Positions 41,501-52,844 of a stretch of DNA of 64,000 nucleotides are shown one piece after another. Where the stretch lies: the NCBI GenBank assembly GCA_964247055.1, contig OZ176055.1, forward strand, positions 7,006,001 through 7,070,000, given 5' to 3'. The number at the start of each line of letters is the position of its first letter. The first letter of the stretch is position 1. The position numbers and the translations under genes were made by a program. This stretch comes from Paragordius varius (taxonomy: Eukaryota; Nematomorpha). The notes under the pieces are model-generated. The model was not told the DNA's origin. It saw only the letters and a program-made list of their open reading frames with translations, and ran no database searches.

Positions 41501-43802
41501 TACTGAAGGTTAAATGTTTATTATGATAATGATTTGAATTTTCATTAGCATCTTTTCTCGGCAAAAGTAGAAATTAGTTAAGGGTAGAAAGTGAGTAAGA
41601 AAATCTAAAACTAATTGTATAAAAAAATAACATGTTATTATGCCTAAAACTTCAAAATAATTAATCTATAATTTTACAAAAAATTACAGTTATTAAAATT
41701 GGATAAAAACTACATGGAGTTAAAACTTTAGAAAAACACACAATCATAACAATCACGATGGATAACCTAAAACATTAGAAATCTAAATTGCAGAGCTAAA
41801 ATTAATTGAATAGTTGGATTGAGAAATTTATGACTTAAGAAATTACAATATTATAATATATAGGAATAGAAAATATGAAAATATTTGCTTTATGAAAATT
41901 GGGTACATTAGAAAATTACTTTTATAATTGTTCTGATATCAAGAATATAATTTAATTAAGCAATGCAAAGATTTTTTATAGATAACTTTCCGATTGATTA
42001 TGTAATTTTTAAATTTATATACCATTACAATTGGAACTAAATATAAATTTTTTTTGCAATCTGATAAAAAAATTATTAATATTTTTCTTATTAGTTATTG
42101 TTATTACTGGATAGGTGTTGGATTGGCTTTTATTGTGTATCCTGAAGCCTTGCTCTATCTACCGATTGCTCCCCTATGGTCTGTCCTCTTTTTCTGCATG
42201 CTTTTTACAGTCGGCATAGACACTATAGTAATGATATAATTATAATTTGTTAATTCTCCATAACGCATTTGTTTGTAATAATTATGCGCAGATTTGTGTT
42301 TGTCCTACATGTCTACAAAGTTATAACGTTTAAAGTTTGTTTCTTTAGAAGTCCTTTACACGGCAATTCTGGATCAATTGGTAAGTAAGTGGCGGAAACA
42401 CCAGCATTACTTTAATTTAATCACATCGATTGGTTTGTTCCTTTTGGGTTTACCTTTAGTTTTTCAGGTATTTTGCGCATTTTTATTAAAAACACAAAAC
42501 AATAAAAATAAATAATTTCCATTACATTTTGGGGTAGTTTTGTATCCCAAAGCTCAATTTTGTAAATAAACTACAGTTGTGAAAGTTATTTCAATTAAAA
42601 TTTAATTATCAAACATTGTTTTCATTTATTCAATAAAAAAGCTTATTTTTTTAGTTTTGTGTAGTTTATACCTCAAAACACGATAAACAGCCAATATTAA
42701 ATATTTTAAGTAATTGCTGGTAAAATGTAGTATGAAAGCTTTTTAAAGTTAATTGTTTAATTTTCTATTAATATATTATTTGCCTGTTGCATCAGGGATT
42801 TAAAAAAATTATAGAAAAAATGGCGGAAAAAAGCTTGAGATGATGATTTTATTACAATTTTACATTTTTATCAATCGTTTTTTGTATAATACGTCTAAAA
42901 GGCTTGAGAAAGCATATTTGTAAAACCCTTATATATTTTTTTAAGATATTCAAATTTTTGGGATATAAAACTACCCCAAAAGGTATTGGAATGGTGTTAA
43001 TAATGAAATTGAATTTTTTAGGGTGGTCTTTACTTATTTCAATTGATTGATTGGTATGTTGCCTTATTATCAGTTATGGTTTTTTGCCTCTTTGAAACGT
43101 GCACAATAAGCTGGATATATGGTAATATACAATTTGTACATGTTTATATTATAAAATAAGCGTTGTATATATATTTCTATAATTGAAACTCGTACTAAAT
43201 CAATTTTATATAGGAATCGATAATTTTGTTCGGGATATGGAATTCATGCTTCAGAAACCATTGCCATGTATAACACTATGGAAAATTCTTTGGGGAGTAG
43301 TTAATCCACTAATTTTATTGGTAATGCTCTTAAAAATTTCCACTGTGTCATATATATATATTTACGAAATTTATATTTATTTGATTATTAAAAATTTTAA
43401 ACAACATAGATGATGTTGATATCAAACATAGTATTCCATGTACCGATCAAATATGATAAATACGTGTATCCTCAATGGGCCCTAAATTTTGGGTGGTGTG
43501 TTAGCGTAGTTAGTTTGTTGCCCATACCATTTTGTATGTTATGGTTTTTATACACACATCCAAAAGTGCCTTTGTTAAAGGTTAAAAATTAGTTTAAACT
43601 TCCACTAATTTTATATATAATATTTGTATGCTGGATATTTTATATACATTTTAACATTTTTTAGAGACTTAAGAACGGCCTAAAACCATTAAAAAACTGG
43701 GGTCCTCTATGTGAACCCTATTTCTCGGAATATAAAAAGCTGAAAATGGAACAGATAGAAAGCCGTATGAAAAATTATGAAACAGGTCACGTCAATGGAT
43801 AA
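35007..43802 (+). CDS. Na+/Cl--dependent neurotransmitter transporter, glycine-transporter-like (SLC6), 14 coding exons
   Basis: SLC6 carriers use Na+ and Cl- gradients to import transmitters. Exons are 35007-35289, 36132-36263, 36491-36722, 38789-38921, 40416-40550, 40898-41001, 41384-41508, 42115-42227, 42292-42319, 42349-42467, 43022-43121, 43214-43344, 43410-43580 and 43665-43802, joining in frame to 647 aa. TM1 has [20 protein letters not shown]2-3 has [19 protein letters not shown]. The extracellular loop has [14 protein letters not shown] and an NIT glycosylation site. TM6 has FYSLG and [11 protein letters not shown]7-8 has [18 protein letters not shown] and [11 protein letters not shown]. 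The tail has [25 protein letters not shown] and the KP..WGP tail point to GlyT1/GlyT2 rather than GABA or monoamine carriers. The 28-nt micro-exon (42292-42319) is inferred from phase. Introns carry four transposons. Confidence 0.92.
35382..35708. mobile_element. foldback MITE, family A copy 5, in SLC6 intron 1
   Basis: TATACCATTTACAATT at the left, AACTATAAATGGTA at the right. Four 21-bp units occupy the left arm and two to three the right. The core resembles the copy at 31352. Confidence 0.82.
37071..38461. mobile_element. large foldback element, family B, with near-identical long arms, in SLC6 intron 3
   Basis: A 1.39-kb inverted-repeat element. The arms are about 37071-37458 and 38014-38461. 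Outermost is TATACCATTTCCCAGTC, mirrored as GACTGGGAAATGGTATA. Inside it are about 7 (left) and 9-10 (right) tandem copies of a 21-bp unit (core TTTTCCCAGTCAATCGAAA). Inside those the arms stay almost identical for more than 200 bp. The loop (37459-38013) holds an older hAT-like MITE (about 37590-37890, GCGGGCCGC/GCGGCCCGC). The open frames with repeated IDWEN heptads on both strands are just this array translated. Confidence 0.88.
38457..38528. repeat. (TA)n microsatellite
   Basis: Alternating TA run directly abutting the right end of the family B foldback, interrupted by AACTATA. A shorter TA run also borders its left end, suggesting insertion into TA-rich sequence. Confidence 0.85.
39076..40110. 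mobile_element. foldback element, family E, in SLC6 intron 4
   Basis: Left terminus CAGTGTCCACAAAAA. Long inverted arms pair TCAAGATTATCATGGCGC (about 39130) with CACCATGATAATCTTGA (about 40075), and further in AACATTTCTGTCACTTC with the diverged AGCGATAGAAATGTT. Diverged pieces of the same family occur at 44985-45660 and inside the right-hand nest. Noncoding. Confidence 0.75.
42527..42981. mobile_element. MITE, family G (TTTTGGGGTAGTTTT ends), in SLC6 intron 10
   Basis: Inverted ends TTTTGGGGTAGTTTTGTAT and (inverted) TTTTGGGGTAGTTTTATAT bound a 455-bp noncoding element. A second, interrupted copy occupies 55967-60305 and allows its nested insertions to be placed exactly. Confidence 0.85.
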
Positions 43803-44554
43803 TAACTTTTTTGGGTTGGTAGGAAATTTGTTTAAAAACAACTTCATGAAATTCCATGTTTAATGTGATATCCGACAAAAATAATAAATTTATAAAATAT
43901 AATTATGCCTGCTTTTAAAAATTTAGAAAATACATACAAGTTAACCTTTCGCACACAGAAAAATTTTATAAAATTTATTGTTTCGCTTTTTTAGTTTATA
44001 AAAAATATATATTAAAAAAATGTAAAATATTACCTTTAGGTAATTTTGGCAAACAGGTTAGGGTCCCTTCAAATTAATTGGAATTGTTTTATTTATGCGT
44101 GAGGGTGACTAAGCCTTTTTCTAAAAAAGCGCTTAATATTACTTTAGGGTGTGTGTTAAAATATGGGTTTTTGAAAATTATAAGTCCACAAATTTGCTTT
44201 GAAGAACGTGTCCGAACAACATCTAGGTTTCGTAAATCATTTTTTTGTTACAAACGCGCCAAATGTGACTGAGCCGTTTTAAGTAGTCTTCAATTTAGTA
44301 CCACACCCTAAAAAATGGGGTTTTCGAGCACAAAACAATTTTCTAACAACAATGAATTGCAGAATGTGCCATTTTACCAAATCACCACAAAATAGTTAAC
44401 TTTGTTTATTCTCTTAAACTCGAAACCATTGGTATCATAACAATCTAAATGCATATATCAATCAGAATGTATATGCATCGGAATATTTTCCGTCTGAAAA
44501 GTGTATAAAAATAAATAATAATATTCAGTTATATCATAAAATTAGTTACTCTTA

Positions 44555-44960
44555 GGGGTATCAAAATCATGGCAAAATTATGCACTTATATAACATTAAT
44601 AAACCGAAATATATGAAAAATTTTATTCAAAAATACTTGATAATACTTATTTTAAGAACCGAAATATACAAATTTGGTCAACGTGACATGTGTGCAATGG
44701 TAAAATTTAAAAATAATACAAAATAAACCGTTTTTTCTATTTCTCTCAATGTTTGTAAAAATATTAGCTTTAATTTTATCCTTAAAATTAAATGAAGACG
44801 ATATTTTGCACAAATTTTGCAAAATAAAATGGCGTCGAAGTAGTTTGAGATGGAACTTTTTTTCAAAACATAATTTTATTTAGATATTTTGGCGTATTTA
44901 TATAATTTTTATTAGGGTAGAAGCATAAATTTAAATTGGGACCGTCCTTCAGTAGTTTTT
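44555..44960. repeat. dispersed repeat F, copy 1
   Basis: Shares ACTTATATAACATTAATAAAC, read here in part as TTATATAACATTAATAAAC, and several later blocks (GGCGTCGAAGTAGTTTGA, CATATTTTGGC-like) in the same order with 46755-47165. Roughly 400 bp, diverged, no coding sequence. Confidence 0.6.
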
Positions 44961-44984
44961 TTAAGAATCCTAACTCATATCCAG

Positions 44985-45660
44985 TCTGGGGTGAAATACT
45001 CTTATTTGGTTCGAGGTGGTGAAATATTTGTTTGTAAATTTATGTCAAATGTAAATTGTGTTAATATAAAATATAATATTTGAAAATAAACGAACCTCTA
45101 AATTGAAATTCTCAAGGGATAGAAATGTTCAATATTATCAAAATATAGAGAAAAAGTTTTGTTATACCGTTTCCATAATGCCTAAAAATAGTAGAAAATA
45201 AGATTCAAATATTTTGCTAAAAATTGAATTTTACTGAAAGTATATTTTTTAAAAATATGATGTCTAAGAATAGCATATATTTAAATTTGTCGCGCAATCC
45301 CGGAATTTAAGAGAAGTAGCCCATTTTAAAAAAGCGAAAAAATTTGGGACTTTAGGAACCCACTTTTAAAAATTAAAATATAAAAATATTTTTTGCTTTA
45401 TATAAGTACATTTTAATATATTTTGGTGATATTCTTGGATGAATTTAGCTTTCAAAAATTTAATACAAAAAATGTGGTCAAATTTTGCCATTTTCTTATA
45501 TGGAGCATTTACCACAAAATATAAATAACTTTTTTATATAACTCATAAGGGCTGAAACTAAAATCCTCATGATAATCCTGATACTTTTGCTATCAGAAAA
45601 TGTTCATCAAGATATTTTTCATGACCCCCGATTTTGTATATTGTGTATATATTTAATCAG
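44985..45660. repeat. half copy of foldback family E
   Basis: Matches the right half of the element at 39076-40110 in order: GATAGAAATGTTCA, GCCTAAAAATAGTA, ATTTAAATTTGTCGCGCA, and a terminal CATGATAATCCTGA block. The left arm is absent. Confidence 0.6.
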
Positions 45661-46161
45661 GATATTTTTTGTCAGTGTGTAAATATATATTACTACATAG
45701 CGAGCCTTTTCTATAGTAAATGAGCGAACCCTTAGCTACTTTTTTATGAGTTTATTATGTATATTATTATTTTGTATATAACTAAAAGGGCATTTTGCTT
45801 GTGATTTAAATTTAAAAATTGTTATGACCTAACTATTGGATCTTTTTCTGCTATTCAACCTAAATAACGTCTGTTCTTTTTAAATTAGCATGCTTTCAAA
45901 TAGTTTTCATGCAGACACAAAACTGTAGCGGTGGATATAGCTTAAACTAAGTTAAGATCATTTTTATATTATTTTTTACATACACCAAATTACGCTTTAA
46001 AAATTGAAAGAATTTAATCATCATTTAAGCATGCCAAACGATGACTGTTTTATCATTTTAATTTTATTTATTTTTAGCGCTTATATAATAAATTAAAATG
46101 AGTAAAAAAATAATTTTATTCATATGAGTTTGGAATTTAAACAAAATCACATGATAAAAGC

Positions 46162-49100
46162 ATGTTTGACGATGCGGATTGGATATGCCAAAAGGCAGAA
46201 CAGTTTAAAGACCAGGATAAATATTTTACGGATTCTTTATTTCTTATGGCTCAAAAATTTTATCCGCACAATACAAATATTAAAGTAACAAAATTTCAAA
46301 ATTAGTTAAAATCTTATATCAATAACTTGGAATCCAAAAACTATGGTATAGCTTTACGAGAACTAAAATATTTGTAAACTTGCGTGTTATAATTAGAATA
46401 AATGTCAAACCGACTGATAAATGTTTTGAAGATATTGAGAAAATAATAAACGAATTGCACAGAAAGTTGATGGCCGCACAAAATATTGGTTTAATACACT
46501 ATCTTTTATTAAAATATATACCAATTAAACTATTAATTTATTTTTTTAATCTTAAACGTTATTTTACCCAATTTATACGTGTTTCTGGGCTATTAATTTA
46601 CATTCTATATCTATATATATATATCCTTCTCTTGGCATATTTTTTTCCATATATTCCAAGTATATTCTATTAATACTTGGATACAAAACATTCACTTACT
46701 TCGATTTAGGGCATAGGCTTGATAATAATAAATATCTCAAAAAATATGGAATGAATTGAAACCATGGCAAAGGTTTTCACACTTATATAACATTAATAAA
46801 CCTAAATATAATATAAAATTAATTTAAAAATAACTTGATATTACTTATTCAGAAGTAAAACCCAAAGGTAAAAATTTAGCCACCATTACTTGTGTGCAAG
46901 CTAAATATAAAAAAATGCAAAAGATACCATTTTTTCGTTATATCAATGTTAAATGTGAATAATAAAAAATTAAACATAATTTTAGGCTTAGAATTAAATA
47001 ACCACAATATTTTGCAAAATTTGTCAAATAAAAATGGCGTCGAAGTAGTTTGATACGGAAGTTTTTTTCCAAAACTAAATTTTATTTACATATTTTGGCT
47101 TATTTATATAATAAACAAAAATTAAATTGAAACCATTTCTTTCAATAGTTTTTTAAAAATAGTTAAATCTTGTCTGCGCTATTTAGAACCTCAATATGAA
47201 TCCAAGTGTTAAATTTTTTTTTTCAGAATAAAGCGCTTTAAATTAGGAAATATATATTACAAAATAAATCTTAATTAACAAAACAGAGAAAAATAAATCG
47301 TATACTATGTTTAAAAATATATTTAATCCGGTTAAATGAATTAAACAATTTTTCAGAGTGAATTGAGATTAGGGTTAATTAGAAATGTTTAAGGATGATT
47401 TTGAGTGTTCAAGGTCATATAATTTTTAAAAAATCTGCGCAAATTGATTGTACTTAAAAACACAAGCATTACACAAAGAAAAGGTTAATGTTAATAATAA
47501 CTTATTAAAATCCTGACCATATAGCGTTTTCATTGTATGCATGATTATATTTAATGGTGTTATTCATCTACAATTATCATAAATATTGTGGGACTTTTGT
47601 TTTATAATGGTGTTTTTTCAGTCTATCGAAATTAACTTGATTAATTTCTGATTATAACAAAATATTGTTGAATACAATTTGTTATCATAAATTGTCTGAA
47701 TATTAATTTTGTATGCCATTCAAAAATACATCATTATTAATAATATTAAATCTAATTTTATTTATAGTTGCTGATATTTTTATTAATTCCCTCATTACCT
47801 AATAAAATATATATGCAACATTTTAGATTTTTTGTCAAAGATCCCTAAAAGCACAAAACAGCAGATTCACATATTTGTTGCGGGTATGTATCTATATATA
47901 ATTGAAATATAGAAAATTCACAGTTTCCAAAGTACGTTGATATTATGGTATACGTTTTTGAAATGTATCCAGAAGCACTTAGTTCACATGGATTAATAGT
48001 TATTGAAAAAGTTTTAGAATCTCTAAGTAAACACATAAGCATGGAGCATTTAAATTTATTGGGTACATTATCTATTTAAATTTTTTTGTAGTTTTATATT
48101 TGGCACCCAATATTTTGCAACATCGGTTATCATATCGGAAAGAAACGCTAACAAAAATATTTAATTTTACAATTCAATTTTACATTACATGGAACAGACT
48201 CTCCCTCATGGAACCAAAAACTATAAATTATAGGAAATGCCTAGATACGAAAAATATGCTAGAAAAATATTTTAACATATCTGAAGCCGAAAAGATGGAC
48301 AAAATATATAATATTTTTCGTCTAATAGGTACTCACATGGATTGGGAGTTAACGAAACAATTAAAACCTACCTTAAGGTAATTAGTACAATTACCTACTA
48401 TTTGTGAGAAACAAGGGACGACGACACAAAAAATCACAAAAAAAATTTACGAATTTAGTAATATTGGTAACTGTTTGGTCGGTAACAATATGCAAAAACT
48501 TTTTGTGCTTATGATCCGCACAAAATATGATTTCAAAAATGAAAAGACAGACGATTATTTTGTTACTATGAAAAAAACGGAATTTCATTTAAATATTTCT
48601 AATTTTAGATAATTTTACTTTACCTGTTATAAAAGTCATTTTTGGTAATTTTTTGTAATAATTTTTTTTATAAACTATTATTTATGCATTACAATTGATT
48701 AGAATCGGTTTTCATGCTCCAAGTTATAAAATCATGATAAATAGTTATAAATTTGAACTTCATACAAATAAATAGGATCAACATAAAATAATCGGCAGAT
48801 TAAGAGGATAAATGGTGTTAAGGTTGCCAAAATATTCAATTAAAATAAATTTAATTTCGGCTGTTATATAATTTAGCTTGATTGATCAATTTTCTATGGT
48901 AGAAAAATGTTATAATATCAATATACAATCACAACGATACACTGGTAACACCGAAGTTTATTATGCTTTCATTTTGGTTTTCGTCCAAGCTCTAAAATCA
49001 TATAAAGATCATTTGATTGTGGTATGTTTAAAAATATATTTTATTTTTTTAGACAATTAACAAATAGCAATATATTTTATCCTTTACAAATTCTGAACAA

Positions 49101-52100
49101 TATATATTTTGCAGGATGATTTGAATGCTAAAGTAATCCTACGATTTTCCAATATTTTTCTTTCAAACACCGACGGGATGTCAGAAAAACGAATTCATAC
49201 TTTATGCTTATGGGATAAATTTATCTCGACTCAACATTGTACGTAACTAAAAAAATAATTGACAATTTATTGATTCCAAATTTGACCGTCTAAAAATAAT
49301 AAAATTGTTACCATAATTATTTTTTATACCCTGTTTTAGCCAACCAAGAATTATTTGAAATGATTAATATCTGCGGAAATATTTATCAATACGTTTTGGA
49401 AGATGCGAATTTCAAAATTGGTATATTAACTACTAATTTTAATCATAAAAAAATTTAACATTAATTCTATACAATTTATCATTGATAGTTTTTCAAGATA
49501 TATGCAATCCCATACTTGCCCTTGCAAATAAATCTATATTCCACAATTTTCTCCAAGATTCTTACATAGTTAAGCGAGATTACGCAGCATTGAGGGAAAC
49601 GATTTCTCTAAATTATGAAACCGCCACACTAAGAGATAAATTACAGGCATTAATGTTGGCCGATACATACGATGTAAATACTCAAAAAAATGAGTCTAAA
49701 TGAATATGTTATATTCTTTAATAAAATTTTCCGTATTTTAACTATTTGTTGATTTATAGATTTAAATTTTTACATATGCCATTTTAAAACACTTTCTCCC
49801 AACTCTTGCCATTTCTAAAAAAACGCTGTTAATTGTATTAAATTTCATATTTTATGATTTTAGGCATTTGAAACACAATTTCATCATATATACAAGCTTT
49901 TGGACATAAACCAAATTATAACCAAACTTACACAAAATTACAAAAAGTATTTATTAAAAAATCCTTACATTATGCCGAACAAAGCCATAAATGAATTAGA
50001 AGATGACCTGATAATACTTGGTCCTTGGGATGATTTAATCATTTTCGGACTCATTTATTCGCTCTTGTTATATCATTTAAAGGTAAAAAATACCGTCAAC
50101 TAAAGTTTTTATTTATGGACTTCATTTAATTTTTGTCATCTTAAATATATTATGAGTACAAATTTTTCATAGTGTATAATTGTTTAAATTAATTTGTTTT
50201 TTAATACAGTCCAAACTACAAACTTTGTTGGCTCAAACCACTACTAAAACCGAAACAACTATGGAATCTATTATTAAATTTATTCCAACTTGTATTATTT
50301 TAACACAATCCCTTGAACCTTTGTGTCATGCGTATGATCCAAATTCCTATGTAATAATAAACAAATATTTTGATGGTTTATTACAATCTTTTAATGCTCG
50401 TCATTTAATGCATGTTTTGGAGGATGAAATACTTGGAATAATTTTTTCGGAAAATTTTGTTGGTAACATTATCCTACAACAAATTTTACCAAATTTAATG
50501 TGTCCTGGATTGATTGAACAATTAGCACAAACTATGTTGACCGTTTGCACAAAAAATAAAATAATGTAAGCCAAAATTTTTATAAATATTAACATAAAGT
50601 TATTGTAGTAAAAATACATTTGGGGAATATCAACAACTTTGGGTTAAATTATTTATATTTGCTTTTTTTTCAACCAAACTCGACGCTTTTTCAACCGAAT
50701 TCAACATGATTCCAAACAAACTTTATTCTTTCCAATTACGTATACCTTTCCAATCAATTTAACACCTTTATTCAAACTGGAAGTTTTTAGTTAACACCTC
50801 TTTTACTAATATTTTAAGGCAGTTTAAAGTTTTATAAGAATGATTTGTCTTTTCTGAAAAAATATTTTAGCCTTAATTACAGTAAAAATTGAAATACGGA
50901 GCAAAAATATAAAGACAAATATTTTTTTCTAAAAGACAACCATAGTTTTTGAAACCTAAATTAATCCTAAACCATTTAATGACAAGCCTAAAATATATAT
51001 ACCATTTTCACTTCAAGTTGGTCCTTGAACAATTCAAGTTGGTCCTTGAACACTTCAAGTTGTTCATTGAACAGTTCAAGTTGTTCCTTGAACAGTTCAA
51101 GTTGGTCCTTGAACATTTCAAGTTGGTCCTTGAACACTTCAAGTTGTTCCTTGAACAGTTCAAGTTGCTCCTTAAAATTTATAAATTTTAATTTTACCAT
51201 AATTTTTGCATTTATTTTTTTATTAATTATTAACCTAATTTTCTTTATTTATTATATATTTCATTTAAAAATAAAAATTTTTATTGAAAAACCACTTTTT
51301 TGTTTCAAACTATTTTTTTTCAATTGAACAAAATTATTGACTTTTAAATGTTTTTAATGAAAAATTTTAATTAACCCAGAAAACTTATATATATTTTCAT
51401 TTCGTGTTAACATCTCATAAATATTTAAAACTATTTAAAGAAATTAATAAAGATATACGGTTTCTCAAAGATTAAAAGTTAATATCGATTATTTATGTAA
51501 AAAATAGAAAATAGGTTAAAAACAATAAAATAGATGAATTATTTACGATTTGATTGGTAAAAGTTAAAAACAAAACAAAAAAGTCAAAGAACCAATTTGA
51601 AGTGTTCAGGACCAACTTGAAATGTTCAAGGACCAACTTGAACTGTTCAAAGACCAACTTGAACTGTTCAAGGACGAACTTGAATTGTTCAAGGACCAAC
51701 TTGAAGTGTTCAAGGACACTCTTGAAGTGCAAATGGTATAATTGATTATGTTACCAATATACATCTCTATTTATACTTAAATAAAAAACAATGAGTTAAA
51801 TTTAAATTAATCAAGATTTAAGTATGTTTATCTTTTAGAAAAGATTATTATTCTCTTTTTATTTTTAAGTCTTGTCCGTATAATTAAAATTTTTACTTAT
51901 TTGAATATTTGCGTAAATGTATGGAGGACGCTTTTTTGAATGGATTTAATCATGTATGTAAATAAATTAATCATCAATAAATGACTCCAAAATTCAACGA
52001 TTAAAATGCCTTTTAAAATTCAAATAAATAGTGTTGAGTTTGATTGAAAAAGTTTTAAGGTTGGTTTGGTCTAATTATATGGGCAAAACATTTTTGAATA

Positions 52101-52251
52101 ATTTTTGTTTACTTGTCATTTTACCTATTGTAGATTTGATATGACACCGTTCTCCGAACACATGAAAAATATTCCAATTGAAAAATTTGATATATTTCAA
52201 AAATCTCTTGAATCCATTAATTTGCATATAAGTCAAAAGGTTATAAAATAA
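46162..52251 (+). CDS. unrecognised all-helical protein, 14 exons, about 699 aa
   Basis: Not recognised; the content looks like stacked helices (HEAT/ARM-like), with a karyopherin or exportin as a weak idea. Exons: 46162-46284, 46306-46373, 46397-46488, 47827-47883, 47913-48062, 48092-48377, 48409-48504, 48877-49021, 49115-49238, 49340-49420, 49489-49673, 49864-50082, 50210-50565, 52134-52251. All join in frame. Introns 1, 2, 4, 5 and 6 are 21, 23, 29, 29 and 31 nt. Intron 3 is 1.3 kb and holds repeat F. The last intron (1.57 kb) holds a foldback. Readable pieces include FEMYPEALSSHGLIVIEKVL, KMDKIYNIFRLIGTHMDWEL and VILRFSNIFLSNTDGMSEKR. A basic stretch (NKGRRHKKSQKKF) lies in exon 7, whose donor (GTGCTT) is weak. 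No signal peptide or membrane helix is obvious. Confidence 0.7.
46755..47165. repeat. dispersed repeat F, copy 2, in intron 3 of the helical gene
   Basis: Same order of blocks as 44555-44960 (TTATATAACATTAATAAAC, AATGGCGTCGAAGTAGTTTG). A degenerate piece resembling family A foldbacks (GAATTGAGATTAGGG, GTTTAAGGATGATTTTGAG) follows at about 47330-47430. Confidence 0.6.
50998..51740. mobile_element. foldback element, family C, in the last intron of the helical gene
   Basis: Ends TATACCATTTTCACTTCAAG and (inverted) TATACCATTTGCACTTCAAG. About eight tandem 21-bp units sit in the left arm and six in the right, in inverted orientation (core TTGAACAGTTCAAGTTG). The core is AT-rich and noncoding. Reading frames with LEQFKLV or ELFKEQL heptads on either strand are translations of this array. 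Confidence 0.87.
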
Positions 52252-52844
52252 ATGTGTATTATATCTATAGTTATTAATTACTTTAACTCCTGTTTAATAA
52301 AATAAAAAGTATGGCTGAGGTCGAATGATCTTCAAATTACAACAATTCATTTACAGGTATAATCAAGAATCAGTAAAACCGTTGTTGTTTCCAATTCCCG
52401 TGTTTTTATATATAAACTTCTACTAGTTCGATTTCTAAATATTTTTAATTAAACGCCATAATTTTTTTTTTAAAAATAATTTCCTAAATGCGTCAAAAAA
52501 TGACAGCAAAATTTGATTACGTGACTTTGATATTTCATTTCCGGTACTGATTATGATTTCAGAATTTTTTGTACAAAACAGTCCCAAAAAGCCATTGTCT
52601 TTAGTTCCAAATCGCTGATATTAAATGTTATATGTGTGAAAAATAAATTGATTAAATCCAATACAGTATATAAACGGCCAATTATTAAAATAATTTATTG
52701 ATACCACATCTTATAAGTTAAGATTCTTTTTACAAAGGTACATACTTTATTAATTAACAGTGGCGTGTATAAAAATTCAATCAATATCTATTTTCGAACC
52801 TTTCTACATACGCTCATATATATTAGTTAATTCCGAGAAACGTT
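52252..52844. other. short intergenic spacer between convergent genes
   Basis: Separates the 3' ends of the helical gene (plus) and ORC4 (minus). AT-rich; an isolated CAGTGGCGTG near 52762 resembles a hAT end but has no partner. Confidence 0.45.

Larger units (their letters stand above)
43803..46161. other. intergenic region, repeats only
   Basis: No gene recognised. An AATAAA lies near 43881, 3' of SLC6. A possible small MITE spans about 44141-44312 (TTTAGGGTGTG paired with CACACCCTAAA). Then come a repeat unit at about 44555-44960 and a half copy of foldback family E at about 44985-45660. Confidence 0.55.

Noticed and set aside
41340-41564. Minus-strand 74-aa open frame
   Set aside because: Antisense shadow of the SLC6 exon 41384-41508.
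50998-51180. CRISPR-like array
   Set aside because: Units are contiguous with no spacers, occur in inverted pairs at element ends, and lie in an intron of a eukaryotic gene.
50949-51745. Coiled-coil-like open frames (KLVLEQF and ELFKEQL heptads)
   Set aside because: These are also translations of the 21-bp array of foldback family C inside an intron.
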